A stretch of DNA of 64,000 nt from Candidatus Aminicenantota bacterium (GCA_016927475.1 JAFGMO010000103.1:51561-115560), one strand, 5' to 3'; counted from the stretch's first letter, positions 32,755 through 43,156 are shown. The notes: generated by a model from the letters alone, not told the origin. Made by a program: numbers and translations.

Positions 32755-35526
32755 TCAACGTGATATGCCCAGCTTCATATGTTGCCCCTTTTTCATCTCT
32801 ACGGGTTGGGAGAAGAGTACACTGTGTTTTTTGGCGTCTGATTCATACTCACACTTTATGGACTGGGAATCTACAAGACAGGATTTCAGGGATTCCCAGG
32901 GACAGGAGGAGGAAAAAGATATTTCTTTGAGCTTCAGACTTCCATACTTCACATCTAAAGTAGCTCCTGAATTGTTTAGGGTGCAACGTCCCCATGCGCT
33001 TCCCGTCGACCAAAAGGTCATAAAATTCTCCCGGTTTATTTTCGGGGAAAAGGACATGGTGTTATTCACGCCGTCGTAATGAAATCCTGAAAGAGCCAGC
33101 AAAAGAGCCCAGGAAGCCATGGCCCGGGCGTAATGGTGGCCGCATTCCAGTTCATCCCAGGGATTCCGGTTGTAACCCCTGTACCGGTCTCTTACGGCTT
33201 GGACGATTTTTAATCCTTTTTCCAAATGTCCGGCATAGATGAGGGAAGCGGCGACCTGGTATTCGATGCCGGTCCAGACCTCGTCCGAATAGACGAAAGG
33301 CAGCGCCGGCCGGTTTCCCTGGGGCCAGGAACAAAGTAGAAGGCCGGCTTCCCCGTTAAGCGCGTACACCCGCTGGACATTGGAAAAACCGCTCAAGTCT
33401 TCCCGAAAATTGTAGTCATATATGGAGGCAAGCGCTTTATCGACATGGGACGGCGTCAAAACATAATCCAGACCGGTGACAAAGGCCAAATACTGTCCTA
33501 GAAGCTGATCGGACAGGCAGCCGGATCCGTACTGATATTTTGGCACGGAATCTCCCTTTTCCAGAGCCGGGGTTTTACCTCCCGGAGATTTTTTGCCTTT
33601 GCATTCCGGACCGGTACAAACTTTTTCCGGAGACTTGAGATGTTCGGGAACGGTCAAACCATCCAGGACATGAACCTTCTGGATGTAATAATCTCCGTTC
33701 CATAATGTGTTTTCGTATATCTTTGATCCCTGCTCAAAAAGATTAAGATACTCCCGTGCTTCCTTTTTTTCTCCCAAGTATTCAGCCATCTCCGCCGATG
33801 CCTTAAGAGCGGCCAGGTAGAGGGAGCCGGTCATGGTGTTGGGTCCGTAATATTCAATGTCATAGGTGTTGTGCTGTTCGGCCTCCATAACGCCGTTTTT
33901 ATCCGGGTCCCAGGCCATTTTCAGCATATTCTGCTGCCACTCATATTGTTCATCCACTTCGCCGACACCTTTCCAGGCGAATTCAAGCGCCTTTTTTACC
34001 TTGGGCCAAAGCTTTTTCAGCCAGTCCGTATCTCCTGAAAGTTTCCATTCGCGATAGACCCGGACGATGTTTCCCATCTGTCCGTCCGCGCACGGTTTGA
34101 ATTTCCACCAGTAAGGTCCCAAGGGCATCAGCGTCCGGAATACCTGGTACCCGTTGACAAAGGTGTTGTGGAGGAAATCCGTTTCTCTGAAACTACGCTC
34201 CAGGGAGGGGAAAAGGAAAGCCATGGTGTTTTCATAGTTCCAGACATGGGTGCAGTTCATGGGGCAGCATCCGCTGTCGTCGGTAAGTCCCTCGAAACCG
34301 AATGATTTTCCATCTTCCGTGCGCAGAAGAAGATTGGTTTTGAGAGAGGATGCCTGAGATGAAAGGGCGTCGATAACGTAAAAGGGATAGGTTGAGGAAA
34401 AAAGGATGTCATGAAAGGTTTTTGTGTCTTCATAAAGCCCGGAAATATTGCCGATAATATAACGGGTTACATCCAGTACGTTTTGGAACCGGGCGGCGTA
34501 GTAGTTGCGGAATTTTTTCCCTTTGACTTCTTCTTCCCTGTTCCAGTAGTTTTCCCGGTTGGGCACATACCATGTCAAGTAGAAGGGGATTACCTGCTCC
34601 TCTCCCGGCTTCAGTTCAGCCTGGATCAGAAGGGAACACACATCGCTTCGTCCGTCAGGGGACTCCAGGGCGTCTTTTACACCTTCAACGATCCCATCGT
34701 CTGAAAAATCATCCCAAAAAACATGAGCGTTATCCCACCAGCCTCCTCTGTACCATCTCGTTTGCACGAGTGCGTTTCTGCAAGGTGTGGAAATGGCGAT
34801 ATCGCCGTATTCGAGAGAGTCTCTATCAGCGCGGTTCGATGTCATCCTGATTCCACGGAAAGAGTCCTCTTCGATATACTGATTGAGGTTTTTTCCGTAT
34901 TGCAGCCTTCCTTCTTTGTTTCTTGTTTTGATGGGATTTTGCATGCTGAAACACAGAGAGGCTTTAATAGGGTGGTTGTTTTCATTTTTCAGGATCCAGT
35001 TAAATACCGCCCCTGGAATGCCGCTTCGGAGGGGATCTAAGGGAATAAAAGGGTTGTAGGCTTCCAGGGATACTTTAAGGGGAATGTCTTTGTCCATAAA
35101 TTTTAACCGGGCAAAAGGGAATTCCCCTTCGAAAACGGCCTCATCGAAGCGGGCTACACCTGGAAGCTGCAGTCTGGGGATGCCCATCCAGGCCACATAG
35201 GGAGGGATAAGTTTTCTTTCCAGGATTTTTGCGACGGATTTTTTCTCGCCGGTTTTGGCCCATATGGAAAAAAAGGTGAGATCCGGAGGAACGCCCTTGG
35301 CCGGACGGTTGAAAATTTCCATTTCCCGAATTTCGCCTCTTCCCCCGATGGTAATATTTCCCGTCCCCAGTCCCCCTACGGGGAAAGCGATGGTCCTCAA
35401 CTCTTCCACAGTGTAGGTTTTACTTTTTGTTTTGCCGGGCATTTTTTCGTCAGAGACGGTGCTGTTTGTCCGGATGAATCCGGCCGACAAAAGAAAAAAA
35501 GATAGAAAAATGAGTGTTTTTTTCAT
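32755..35526 (-). CDS. GH116-family glycoside hydrolase (non-lysosomal glucosylceramidase-like), secreted
   Basis: About 923 residues. Start at 35526 (MKKTLIFLSFFLLSAGF) has GGGGGGA upstream; an upstream frame to 35565 is unlikely. Signal peptide, then FPVGGLGTGNITIGGRGEIR, the hallmark opening of this family. The putative nucleophile is Glu in NCTHVWNYENTMAF, and the acid/base Asp lies in HNTYDIEYYGPNTMTG, matching the known GH116 pair. Members hydrolyse beta-glucosides or beta-xylosides. The neighbours are an M1 aminopeptidase and a GH127 enzyme, so a glycan-degrading locus is likely. It ends convergent with the hemerythrin gene. Confidence 0.88.
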   Translation of the reverse strand: MKKTLIFLSFFLLSAGFIRTNSTVSDEKMPGKTKSKTYTVEELRTIAFPVGGLGTGNITIGGRGEIREMEIFNRPAKGVPPDLTFFSIWAKTGEKKSVAKILERKLIPPYVAWMGIPRLQLPGVARFDEAVFEGEFPFARLKFMDKDIPLKVSLEAYNPFIPLDPLRSGIPGAVFNWILKNENNHPIKASLCFSMQNPIKTRNKEGRLQYGKNLNQYIEEDSFRGIRMTSNRADRDSLEYGDIAISTPCRNALVQTRWYRGGWWDNAHVFWDDFSDDGIVEGVKDALESPDGRSDVCSLLIQAELKPGEEQVIPFYLTWYVPNRENYWNREEEVKGKKFRNYYAARFQNVLDVTRYIIGNISGLYEDTKTFHDILFSSTYPFYVIDALSSQASSLKTNLLLRTEDGKSFGFEGLTDDSGCCPMNCTHVWNYENTMAFLFPSLERSFRETDFLHNTFVNGYQVFRTLMPLGPYWWKFKPCADGQMGNIVRVYREWKLSGDTDWLKKLWPKVKKALEFAWKGVGEVDEQYEWQQNMLKMAWDPDKNGVMEAEQHNTYDIEYYGPNTMTGSLYLAALKASAEMAEYLGEKKEAREYLNLFEQGSKIYENTLWNGDYYIQKVHVLDGLTVPEHLKSPEKVCTGPECKGKKSPGGKTPALEKGDSVPKYQYGSGCLSDQLLGQYLAFVTGLDYVLTPSHVDKALASIYDYNFREDLSGFSNVQRVYALNGEAGLLLCSWPQGNRPALPFVYSDEVWTGIEYQVAASLIYAGHLEKGLKIVQAVRDRYRGYNRNPWDELECGHHYARAMASWALLLALSGFHYDGVNNTMSFSPKINRENFMTFWSTGSAWGRCTLNNSGATLDVKYGSLKLKEISFSSSCPWESLKSCLVDSQSIKCEYESDAKKHSVLFSQPVEMKKGQHMKLGISR

Positions 35527-35690
35527 ATTTCCCCCTTGGAAAAAAAGGTGCGGTCGTATTGGCAAACATAAGGAGAATGAAAGAATTATACCTTGTTTTT
35601 CCCAATAATCCTATCGAAGAGATGATGATCGTGATACACTATTCTACAATATTCGTAAATCTTAGTGCAGTTTAGGTTAGGAGGTTTAGA

Positions 35691-38024
35691 ATGACTAAAA
35701 TTCGTCTTCACATTCCATGCGTCCTTATTTTTGCCTTTTTTTTGGTGGGCTTTACTTTATTGCCGGCTCAGGAGAGGGATGAATACAATCAGTTCCGTCA
35801 GCTTGATGGGAAACTTCCCACACCGAATGCGTACCGCACGGCATCCGGAGCCCCCGGCCCTGAATACTGGCAGCAAAGGGCCGACTATGATATCTCCGTC
35901 AAGCTGGATGAAGAAAACCGACGGCTTTACGGAGTTGAGACCATCACTTATTTTAACCATTCACCCCAAAGCCTTTCTTATCTCTGGCTCCAGTTGGACC
36001 AGAATATTCGTGCCCGGGAATCCTTAACCAGGCAGACGCAATTTAGCGGGATATCGGATACAGAGAGCTTTCGTTTTCTTCAAAGATTTCATAGTGATTT
36101 TGACGGAGGCTTTAAAATCGAGAACGTGAAAGATATGGGGGGGAAAAATCTTTTCTATAAGGTGGTTCAAACCATGATGCGGGTAGATCTGCCGGCTCCG
36201 GTTCAGCCCGGTTCAACATATTCTTTTGAGGTAAAATATTGGTACAACCTCAATGACCAGTCCCAAGTCGGCGGACGCTCCGGATTCCACTATTATGAAA
36301 AAGACGGCAATTGTGTTTTCGCTGTCGCCCAGTTTTTCCCCCGGATGGCTGTATACAGCGACAGCCAGGGATGGCACCACAAACAATTCCTGGGGAGCGG
36401 TGAGTTCGCTCTTCCCTTTGGAAATTATAAGGTTAAGATAACAGTTCCCTCAGACCATGTCGTGGCCGCCACGGGAGTTCTGCAGAATGAAAATGAAGTT
36501 TTGACATCCAGCCAGAGGGAACTTTTGGCCCGGGCAAAAAGGGAAACCGAAAACACGGTTCTTATCGTCAGCGAAGAGGAAGCCATGGAGAACGAAAAAT
36601 CCAAAGCCGATTCACAACAAACCTGGATTTTTGAAGCGGAGGACGTCCGTGACTTTGCTTTTGCCAGCTCGAGGAAATTCATCTGGGATGCCATGGCTGT
36701 AAATTTCAGCGATCATACCTCCCTTGCCATGTCCTATTACACCAAAGACGGCAATCCTCTTTGGGAAAAATATTCGACCAAGGCCCTGGCCCATGCCATG
36801 AAGGTTTATTCCAAGTTTACATTCGAATATCCCTATCCCAAGGCCATATCCGTAATGACGGGAAGAGGGGGAGGGATGGAATACCCCATGATAGCTTTTA
36901 ACGGAGGCCGGGCCGAACCGGACGGGACCTACTCCGAGCGGGCCAAATACGGCCTTATCGGCGTGGTCATCCACGAATTCGGGCATAATTTTTTTCCCAT
37001 GATCGTCAATTCCGATGAACGCCTGTGGGCCTGGATGGATGAAGGACTGAACACGTTTGTCGAATATTTGGCCGAACAGGAATGGGAGCGTGACTTTCCG
37101 GAAAGAAGCGGAGCGGCTTATGACATCGCCGAATACATGAAAGGCGACAAATCCCAGATTTACCCCATCATGACCGCACCGGACTTCGACCTTCATGTGG
37201 GGAGCAATGCCTATTCGAAAACAGCCACCGCTCTGAATATCCTGAGGGAAACGGTTTTGGGCAGGGAACTGTTTGACTATGCCTTCAAAGAATACGCCGA
37301 ACGGTGGAAGTTCAAACACCCCACCCCGGCCGATTTTTTCCGGACCATGGAGGATGCTTCCGGTGTGGATCTTGACTGGTTCTGGCGGGGCTGGTTTTTC
37401 GGGACCGACCACGTGGATCTGGCCCTGGACAATGTGAAATGGTATAAAGTCAACACGCGAGAGCCCGCTCTGGCCAAATCCATCGAGCGTCAGCAGGCAA
37501 AGCAGAAGAGTGAACAATATATAACCAACATCCGCAACAAAAAAGACATCGAAAAAACGGCCGTGGAAAAGGATAAAAACCTTCTCGATTTTTACGACGA
37601 GAACGATCCTCTTGTCGTGATTACCCCCCAAGAAAAAAAAGAGTACGAAGAGTATCTAAAGTCGCTGACGGCTGAAGAAAAAGAACTGCTGCAAGCCGGG
37701 TACAATTATTATGAGTTGTTTCTTTCCAATAAAGGCGGTTTGGTCATGCCGGTCATCCTCAAATTCGAGTATGCCGACGGTTCCGAAGAGGTAAAAAGAA
37801 TTCCCGTTGAAATCTGGCGCCGGTACAATGATCGCGTGAGAAAGGTGTTCGCTACGAAAAAGGAGCTTCGCCATGTGATTCTGGACCCGTTTCTGGAAAC
37901 GGCTGATGTCGATACATGCAACAACCAGTGGACGGTGGGGGGAAAACCGGATTATTTTAAGGTGGAAAAACAAGAAAGACCGTCCCGTAAAAATCTGATG
38001 CAGCGGCTTAAAGAGAAGAAATAA
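35691..38024 (+). CDS. Secreted M1-family aminopeptidase
   Basis: 777 residues, AGGAGG before the ATG. Signal peptide (LIFAFFLVGFTLLPAQ). M1 motifs are complete: exopeptidase-type GRGGGMEYPMIAF (variant of GxMEN), zinc site VVIHEFGHNFFPMI, and the third ligand Glu in WAWMDEGLNTFVEY. The C-terminal 150 residues are charged and end in a lysine-rich tail. It removes N-terminal residues from peptides outside the cytoplasm. Divergent from the GH116 gene with 164 bases between starts, and followed 52 bases later by GH127. Confidence 0.92.
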   Translation: MTKIRLHIPCVLIFAFFLVGFTLLPAQERDEYNQFRQLDGKLPTPNAYRTASGAPGPEYWQQRADYDISVKLDEENRRLYGVETITYFNHSPQSLSYLWLQLDQNIRARESLTRQTQFSGISDTESFRFLQRFHSDFDGGFKIENVKDMGGKNLFYKVVQTMMRVDLPAPVQPGSTYSFEVKYWYNLNDQSQVGGRSGFHYYEKDGNCVFAVAQFFPRMAVYSDSQGWHHKQFLGSGEFALPFGNYKVKITVPSDHVVAATGVLQNENEVLTSSQRELLARAKRETENTVLIVSEEEAMENEKSKADSQQTWIFEAEDVRDFAFASSRKFIWDAMAVNFSDHTSLAMSYYTKDGNPLWEKYSTKALAHAMKVYSKFTFEYPYPKAISVMTGRGGGMEYPMIAFNGGRAEPDGTYSERAKYGLIGVVIHEFGHNFFPMIVNSDERLWAWMDEGLNTFVEYLAEQEWERDFPERSGAAYDIAEYMKGDKSQIYPIMTAPDFDLHVGSNAYSKTATALNILRETVLGRELFDYAFKEYAERWKFKHPTPADFFRTMEDASGVDLDWFWRGWFFGTDHVDLALDNVKWYKVNTREPALAKSIERQQAKQKSEQYITNIRNKKDIEKTAVEKDKNLLDFYDENDPLVVITPQEKKEYEEYLKSLTAEEKELLQAGYNYYELFLSNKGGLVMPVILKFEYADGSEEVKRIPVEIWRRYNDRVRKVFATKKELRHVILDPFLETADVDTCNNQWTVGGKPDYFKVEKQERPSRKNLMQRLKEKK

Positions 38025-38076
38025 ATGTCCGTATAAAAGAAGCTCAAAACATCTTTCTGAAAAAAGGAGGTGTTCG

Positions 38077-40131
38077 ATGACGAAGATCAAGCGCCGGGAC
38101 TTTATGGGCCGGATTGCCGCCGGGGCGGCCGGAGCTGCGCTGTCCTCTGATAAAAAGGCATTAGGACACCGGCCATCCAAAAAATCACCCTGGAAAAACC
38201 CTCCCAAAAAAGGAGCGCTTTTTCCCCTCGTTCTGAAACCTCTCCCCCTGACGGCCGTCACCCCAAAAGGTTGGCTTCAAAGGCAGCTCCGCATCCAGGC
38301 CGACGGCCTCAGCGGTCATCTGGATGAATTCTGGCCGGATGTGGCTCAAAGCCAGTGGTTCGGCGGAAATGCGGACGGTTGGGAGAGGGCTCCTTACTGG
38401 CTGGACGGAGTTTTGCCGCTGGCCTGGCTTTTGGATGATAAAAAGCTCAAAGAAAAGGTCATCCGTTATATGGATTATATTCTCTCCCACCAGCGAGAAG
38501 ACGGATGGTACGGGCCTTATGTTCCTCCAAGGCAGGAGGGCGAGCAAACAAAATCCTATGATCTGTGGGCTATTATGCTGGCCAACAAGGTCCTGACCCA
38601 GTACCATCAGATCACAAACGAAAACAAGGTTTTAAAAGCCCTGGTCCGATGCCTCAAAGCTATGGATGAGCATATCGACATATATCCTCTTTTCCGCTGG
38701 GGACGATTCCGCTGGTTCGAAAACCTTATTTCCATCTTTTATGTATATGAAAAAACGGGCGAGACATGGCTTCTCAACCTGGCCCAAAAGCACAGGGATC
38801 AAGGATTCGATTACAAATCTTTTTACCGGGAGGAGGATGTTTTTGTCCCGACTCCCCGGCGCGGTATGTGGAAATGGACCAAACACGTCGTTAATACGGG
38901 AATGGCCGCCAAAGCTTATGCCTTATGGGCCAGGCAAAGCGGGGACGCGGCCGACCGGGAATTTATCTATGAAATGCTCACAATTTTAGACAGGCACCAC
39001 GGCCAGATCAACGGCATGTTCACCGGTGATGAGTGTCTCGCCGGTAAAAATCCCGTTCAAGGCACGGAGCTCTGCGCTGTTGCCGAGTTTATGTTTTCCC
39101 TGGAGCAGGTCCTATCCTTGCTGGGAGATCCCGTTTTTGGGGACCTGTTGGAACGGGTGGCCTTCAACGCTTTGCCGGCAACCTTTTCCCCGGATATGTG
39201 GGCCCACCAATACGACCAGCAGGCTAACCAGGTGCAGTGTACCATTAATGATAATCACATGTGGACGACCAACGGCCCGGAATCCAACATTTACGGCCTG
39301 GAACCCAACTTCGGCTGCTGCACCAGCAACATGCACCAGGCTTGGCCCAAGCTTGCCGCCCATCTGTGGATGGAAACCCCGGATGGCGGCTTGGCGGCGG
39401 CGGCTTACGCGCCGAGTTCTGTCCGGTTCGTTAAAAACGGCATCCCGGTTACCGTTAGTCTTGAAACGGATTATCCTTTTCGGGAAATCCTTAGTTTTGT
39501 CGTCAGTGCGGAAAAAGCTGTCTCCTTTCCCTTTTGGCTCAGAATTCCCGATTGGGCGAATCGTGCCGGCATCAAAATAAACGGCGGTTCCGCCGCTTTA
39601 CCAAGGCCGGGAACCTTTTATAAGATCGAGAGGGAATGGAAGGGCGAAAGTAAAGTGGACCTCTCCCTTCCGATGCCGGTCAAAACGCAAAGGCGCTATA
39701 ATAAGGCCCTCTCCATAGAAAGGGGCCCGTTGGTTTTCTCCCTGAAGGTCGGGGAGGAATGGAAGCAGGTCAATCAAAACAAACCTTGCCGGGAAAATCC
39801 CCATGCCGACTGGGAGGTTCTTCCCACGTCGGATTGGAATTACGGCCTTGAGATAGATGAGGGGCTTCCGGAGAAAAGTGTCCTCTTCAAGGAAAAACCC
39901 ATGGGAGAAAAACCTTTTTCGCCGGAAGGGGCGGCTGTCGAAGGAAAAATCAAAGGACGCAAGCTTAAGGGATGGAAGATGAAGCACGGCTGGGCCGATG
40001 AAGCGCCTCCCAGCCCCGTTGAAAGCGATGAGCCTTTGGAGGAGCTGACCCTTATTCCTTACGGCTGCACCAATATCAGGGTGACGGAATTTCCCGTCCT
40101 TAAAAGAGGCGGTAAGCGTATTCCGCAATGA
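38077..40131 (+). CDS. GH127-family beta-L-arabinofuranosidase-like enzyme with Tat-type signal
   Basis: 684 residues, start preceded by AAAGGAGG. The N-terminus KIKRRDFMGRIAAGAAG is a twin-arginine signal, implying export of a folded, metal-containing enzyme. GH127 zinc-site residues are visible: Glu and Cys in GTELCAVAEFMFSLE and the Cys pair in FGCCTSNMHQAWPKL, matching the Glu-Cys3 site described for Bifidobacterium HypBA1. An (alpha/alpha)6 barrel precedes beta-sandwich domains, in keeping with DUF1680 length. Predicted to release arabinose or a related sugar from glycans. Probably cotranscribed with the M1 gene. Confidence 0.88.
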   Translation: MTKIKRRDFMGRIAAGAAGAALSSDKKALGHRPSKKSPWKNPPKKGALFPLVLKPLPLTAVTPKGWLQRQLRIQADGLSGHLDEFWPDVAQSQWFGGNADGWERAPYWLDGVLPLAWLLDDKKLKEKVIRYMDYILSHQREDGWYGPYVPPRQEGEQTKSYDLWAIMLANKVLTQYHQITNENKVLKALVRCLKAMDEHIDIYPLFRWGRFRWFENLISIFYVYEKTGETWLLNLAQKHRDQGFDYKSFYREEDVFVPTPRRGMWKWTKHVVNTGMAAKAYALWARQSGDAADREFIYEMLTILDRHHGQINGMFTGDECLAGKNPVQGTELCAVAEFMFSLEQVLSLLGDPVFGDLLERVAFNALPATFSPDMWAHQYDQQANQVQCTINDNHMWTTNGPESNIYGLEPNFGCCTSNMHQAWPKLAAHLWMETPDGGLAAAAYAPSSVRFVKNGIPVTVSLETDYPFREILSFVVSAEKAVSFPFWLRIPDWANRAGIKINGGSAALPRPGTFYKIEREWKGESKVDLSLPMPVKTQRRYNKALSIERGPLVFSLKVGEEWKQVNQNKPCRENPHADWEVLPTSDWNYGLEIDEGLPEKSVLFKEKPMGEKPFSPEGAAVEGKIKGRKLKGWKMKHGWADEAPPSPVESDEPLEELTLIPYGCTNIRVTEFPVLKRGGKRIPQ

Positions 40132-40196
40132 TTTTTTTTCGTTGAAAAAAAAATCAATATAACTAAAATAAGAAAAAAACAAGGGTGCTTACAGCT

Positions 40197-42806
40197 ATGT
40201 TTTTATCTCGGGGAAATATTATTCATTATTTTCTTTTCCCTCTTTTGTTTTTCTTCATCTTTTCCTATGCGTTTTCCGGCGAGCATGTGGTTCCGGACAA
40301 ATTCCGGCCCGTAGTCAAAGTCCGTAATGCAGGCCGCCAAACGTCCCCCGCCCGGCAGGAGGAATTCGACAAGCTTCTGGCCGAGGGAAGAAGGCTTTAT
40401 CTCGAGGAGATGGACTACGAGGCAGCTGTCGCCAAACTCAAAGAAGCCGAAGATGCGGCTCAAACCATTCAGCAGAAAGCCTCTGTTTTTCTTTATCTTT
40501 CCTTATCCTATTACGCATCCGGAGGAGAGCGGGATAATCCCGACTTCGAGCAGGCCCTTGGCCGGCTCATCGTCTATGACTACTACCGGGAACTTGATAA
40601 GCAGCTCTGTCCGCCCCGCTACATCGAGCTTTTTCAGGAGAAAAAGCGGGAATACGGAGCCCTCCGTATCGAGTCCGATCCCTCAGGAGCCGAGGTGTAT
40701 ATCGTCGGTGAGAAGGGGACTGTCGGCGTTACTCCGCTTGTGGTGGGGCATAAGGAAGGCCGGGCCAGCGTCAGGGTCAAGCTGGATTCCGTGGAAAAAA
40801 GCGAAACGCTCGAGGTCGTTGCAGGAGAAGAAAAAACCGTTCCCCGCTTCAAGCTCAAAAAACGTTCACCGTTGGGATACATTCTGGGGGGAGCTGCGGC
40901 CATTGCGGGTGGAGTAACGGCATACCTTTTGCTCAAACCACAGCGGGAGCCTGAAGGACCCACGGGGAACATCATCGTCTACTCTGAACCCAAGGGAGCG
41001 ACGGTTTATCTTGATGGGGCAAACACAGGCCAAATTACGGACTGTACACTCAGCGATGTTGAGGTTGGATCCCATACGGTCAAACTGGTAAAAGAAGGAT
41101 ATGTGGATTACGAAAAGGCGGTAAATGTCAGCGAGAACGCAACAGAAACCATAAGTGCTTCTTTAATTCAACATACTCTGACGGTAACCGCACCCACAAG
41201 CGATGATATCGCTGTGATGGGAAAGATAATTGATATAACCTGGGAGACGGGTCAAGAAGAGCTTCTGTCCGTTGATTACGGTCTTTTGCCGGGAAATAAT
41301 CCGGATGCCCTGTTTTCCCAAAGAAGCTCTTTGATTTCAGGACATTCTTTCAGACGGTTTTTGAGGGAGAAGGGAATCGCGGGGAGTATGCTTGGTTCTA
41401 CAGTACGGCAGGGAAGACCGTATTTTGATGAAATAAGGCTGCCAGGCAAAGAAAATCCTGGTTTGAATCCATTCCCTGAAAAAATGCCCTCTTTTCAGCC
41501 ATTGCGGCTGAGATCCGCCAAAAATCAGGGCGTTCATCGAACGGAACCATTTTCACGCCTAAAAAAGTCTCAGCTGCCTTTCCGTGGCAGGTCCCTTGAA
41601 ATTTCCCTATCGAATGAAGACAAACCCATGACCCTCTCCGATGTTAAAATCCAGCTCTTTCAGGGAACAATCCTGGTTGAAACCATTGCCTCATCAACCT
41701 CAAACAGCGGAACGTACTCCTGGACGGTACCCAAGACCTTATCCGAGAATAAGGAATATAAAATCAAAGTTTCCTGCACGGATGAACCGGGTATTTGCGA
41801 TGAAAGCGAAACCTTTATGATCACCTATGGTTACAAATATCTGTTAGGGTGGGAAGGCCATAACGGCTCCTTTAATAATCCCATTGGAATCGCTGTCTCC
41901 GGATATGTATATGTCGTTGATAATTGGAATCACAGGGTTCAAAAGTTTACCGCAGACGGGGGTTTTGTAAAAGAATGGGGATCATTTGGGTTTGGCGATG
42001 AGCAGTTTCATTACCCCCGTTGCGTGGCTATTGATTCTTTTGGGGATGTTTATGTGACGGATAGTAATAATCATCATGTGAAAAAATTCACATCCAATGG
42101 AGAATTTATATTGAAATGGAGTATTAGGGATGAAACTGGTGAAGAAGCAGGAAATGAATATGCGATAACAATAGACAGCGGTAATAATGTTTATATCACG
42201 GACGTAGATACAGGAAATAACAAGTATTCCAGCGTACATAAATTCACCTCAAACGGGTCATTCCTAAAGAAATGGGGAACATATGGAAGCCAGAATGGAG
42301 AATTTTTAAATCCCATGGGAATTACCGCTCATCCAAACGGCAGAATATATGTCGCTGATACGGATAATAACCGGGTTCAGGTTTTTACATCAAGCGGGAC
42401 ATTCATAAAAAAATTTGGGAGTTCGGGATTTGATAAAGGTGAATTTAACAAGCCTAGAGCTATCGACGTTGATAAGGATGGTTATCTCTATATCGCAGAT
42501 TCGGGGAACAACCGCATTCAGAAATTCGATGCTGATGGAAACTTTATCATGAAATTCGGGGAAGGTGTCGATGCCCAATTTAACAATCCGCAAGGGATCG
42601 CTGTCGATGAATCAGAAAATATATATATAGTCGATACGGATAACAATCGCGTCCAGAAATTCGGGCCCGACATCGAGACGGCGGCTGTTATGGGGGGAAG
42701 CCCGCCGGGAAAAATTCAAGCGGAACAAAAACTTAATCGGGCAAAATCTTCGTCAAGGTCTGAGCAGAAAAGGGCTCAGAAGAAGGTTCAAAAAAAGACA
42801 AAATAG
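40197..42806 (+). CDS. Large surface protein with PEGA domains and NHL beta-propeller
   Basis: About 869 residues (GTG at 40185 also possible; no good ribosome binding site). Signal or anchor segment (YFLFPLLFFFIFSYAFSG). A helical TPR-like part follows (residues 40-150). PEGA domain 1 (IESDPSGAEVYIVGEKGTVG) is followed by a transmembrane segment (ILGGAAAIAGGVTAYLLL), then PEGA domain 2 (VYSEPKGATVYLDGANTGQI). A region like the fungal Ser-Thr-rich/Kre9-type Ig fold follows (TAPTSDDIAVMGKIIDITW ... SNSGTYSWTVPKTLSENKEY), interrupted by an insert of about 110 residues. Six NHL repeats close it (GYLYIADSGNNRIQKFDADG). No enzyme site. A likely envelope binding scaffold. Confidence 0.8.
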   Translation: MFLSRGNIIHYFLFPLLFFFIFSYAFSGEHVVPDKFRPVVKVRNAGRQTSPARQEEFDKLLAEGRRLYLEEMDYEAAVAKLKEAEDAAQTIQQKASVFLYLSLSYYASGGERDNPDFEQALGRLIVYDYYRELDKQLCPPRYIELFQEKKREYGALRIESDPSGAEVYIVGEKGTVGVTPLVVGHKEGRASVRVKLDSVEKSETLEVVAGEEKTVPRFKLKKRSPLGYILGGAAAIAGGVTAYLLLKPQREPEGPTGNIIVYSEPKGATVYLDGANTGQITDCTLSDVEVGSHTVKLVKEGYVDYEKAVNVSENATETISASLIQHTLTVTAPTSDDIAVMGKIIDITWETGQEELLSVDYGLLPGNNPDALFSQRSSLISGHSFRRFLREKGIAGSMLGSTVRQGRPYFDEIRLPGKENPGLNPFPEKMPSFQPLRLRSAKNQGVHRTEPFSRLKKSQLPFRGRSLEISLSNEDKPMTLSDVKIQLFQGTILVETIASSTSNSGTYSWTVPKTLSENKEYKIKVSCTDEPGICDESETFMITYGYKYLLGWEGHNGSFNNPIGIAVSGYVYVVDNWNHRVQKFTADGGFVKEWGSFGFGDEQFHYPRCVAIDSFGDVYVTDSNNHHVKKFTSNGEFILKWSIRDETGEEAGNEYAITIDSGNNVYITDVDTGNNKYSSVHKFTSNGSFLKKWGTYGSQNGEFLNPMGITAHPNGRIYVADTDNNRVQVFTSSGTFIKKFGSSGFDKGEFNKPRAIDVDKDGYLYIADSGNNRIQKFDADGNFIMKFGEGVDAQFNNPQGIAVDESENIYIVDTDNNRVQKFGPDIETAAVMGGSPPGKIQAEQKLNRAKSSSRSEQKRAQKKVQKKTK

Positions 42807-42902
42807 TCCCTAGTTCAGATGCGCCATAAAACATTTAGAGCGAGAACAAAGTGAAAGGTCCGATAAAATTTGGGATAAATAAGACCTCATGATTCAAATC
42901 AG

Positions 42903-43156
42903 CCTGTATTATTCACGAGCCAAGCTTGCCGCAGCTGTGAGGCGTCAGCCTATGAAGCTGTGCTTGGCACCGCGAACAGGCTGTAACAAAGCAGATGCGG
43001 TAAGATCGGCTCGCCTGAAAGGTAAATTTGGCCGACATTTTCTTATAAACGGTCATGGAAAATGTTTCAATATGAATTTTACCGAAAATCACCATTAAAT
43101 GGCACATAATATTGAAATTATCTGTCGTTGTCGGCCAAATTTATGAATAGTGCAGG
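42903..43156 (-). repeat. MITE-like dispersed repeat, copy 4 (complete, 254 bp)
   Basis: Same orientation and exact length as copy 2, starting CCTGTATTATTCACGAGCC and ending GAATAGTGCAGG. TTAA is not seen at either border. It fills most of the gap between the PEGA/NHL gene and the kinase gene. Confidence 0.88.
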
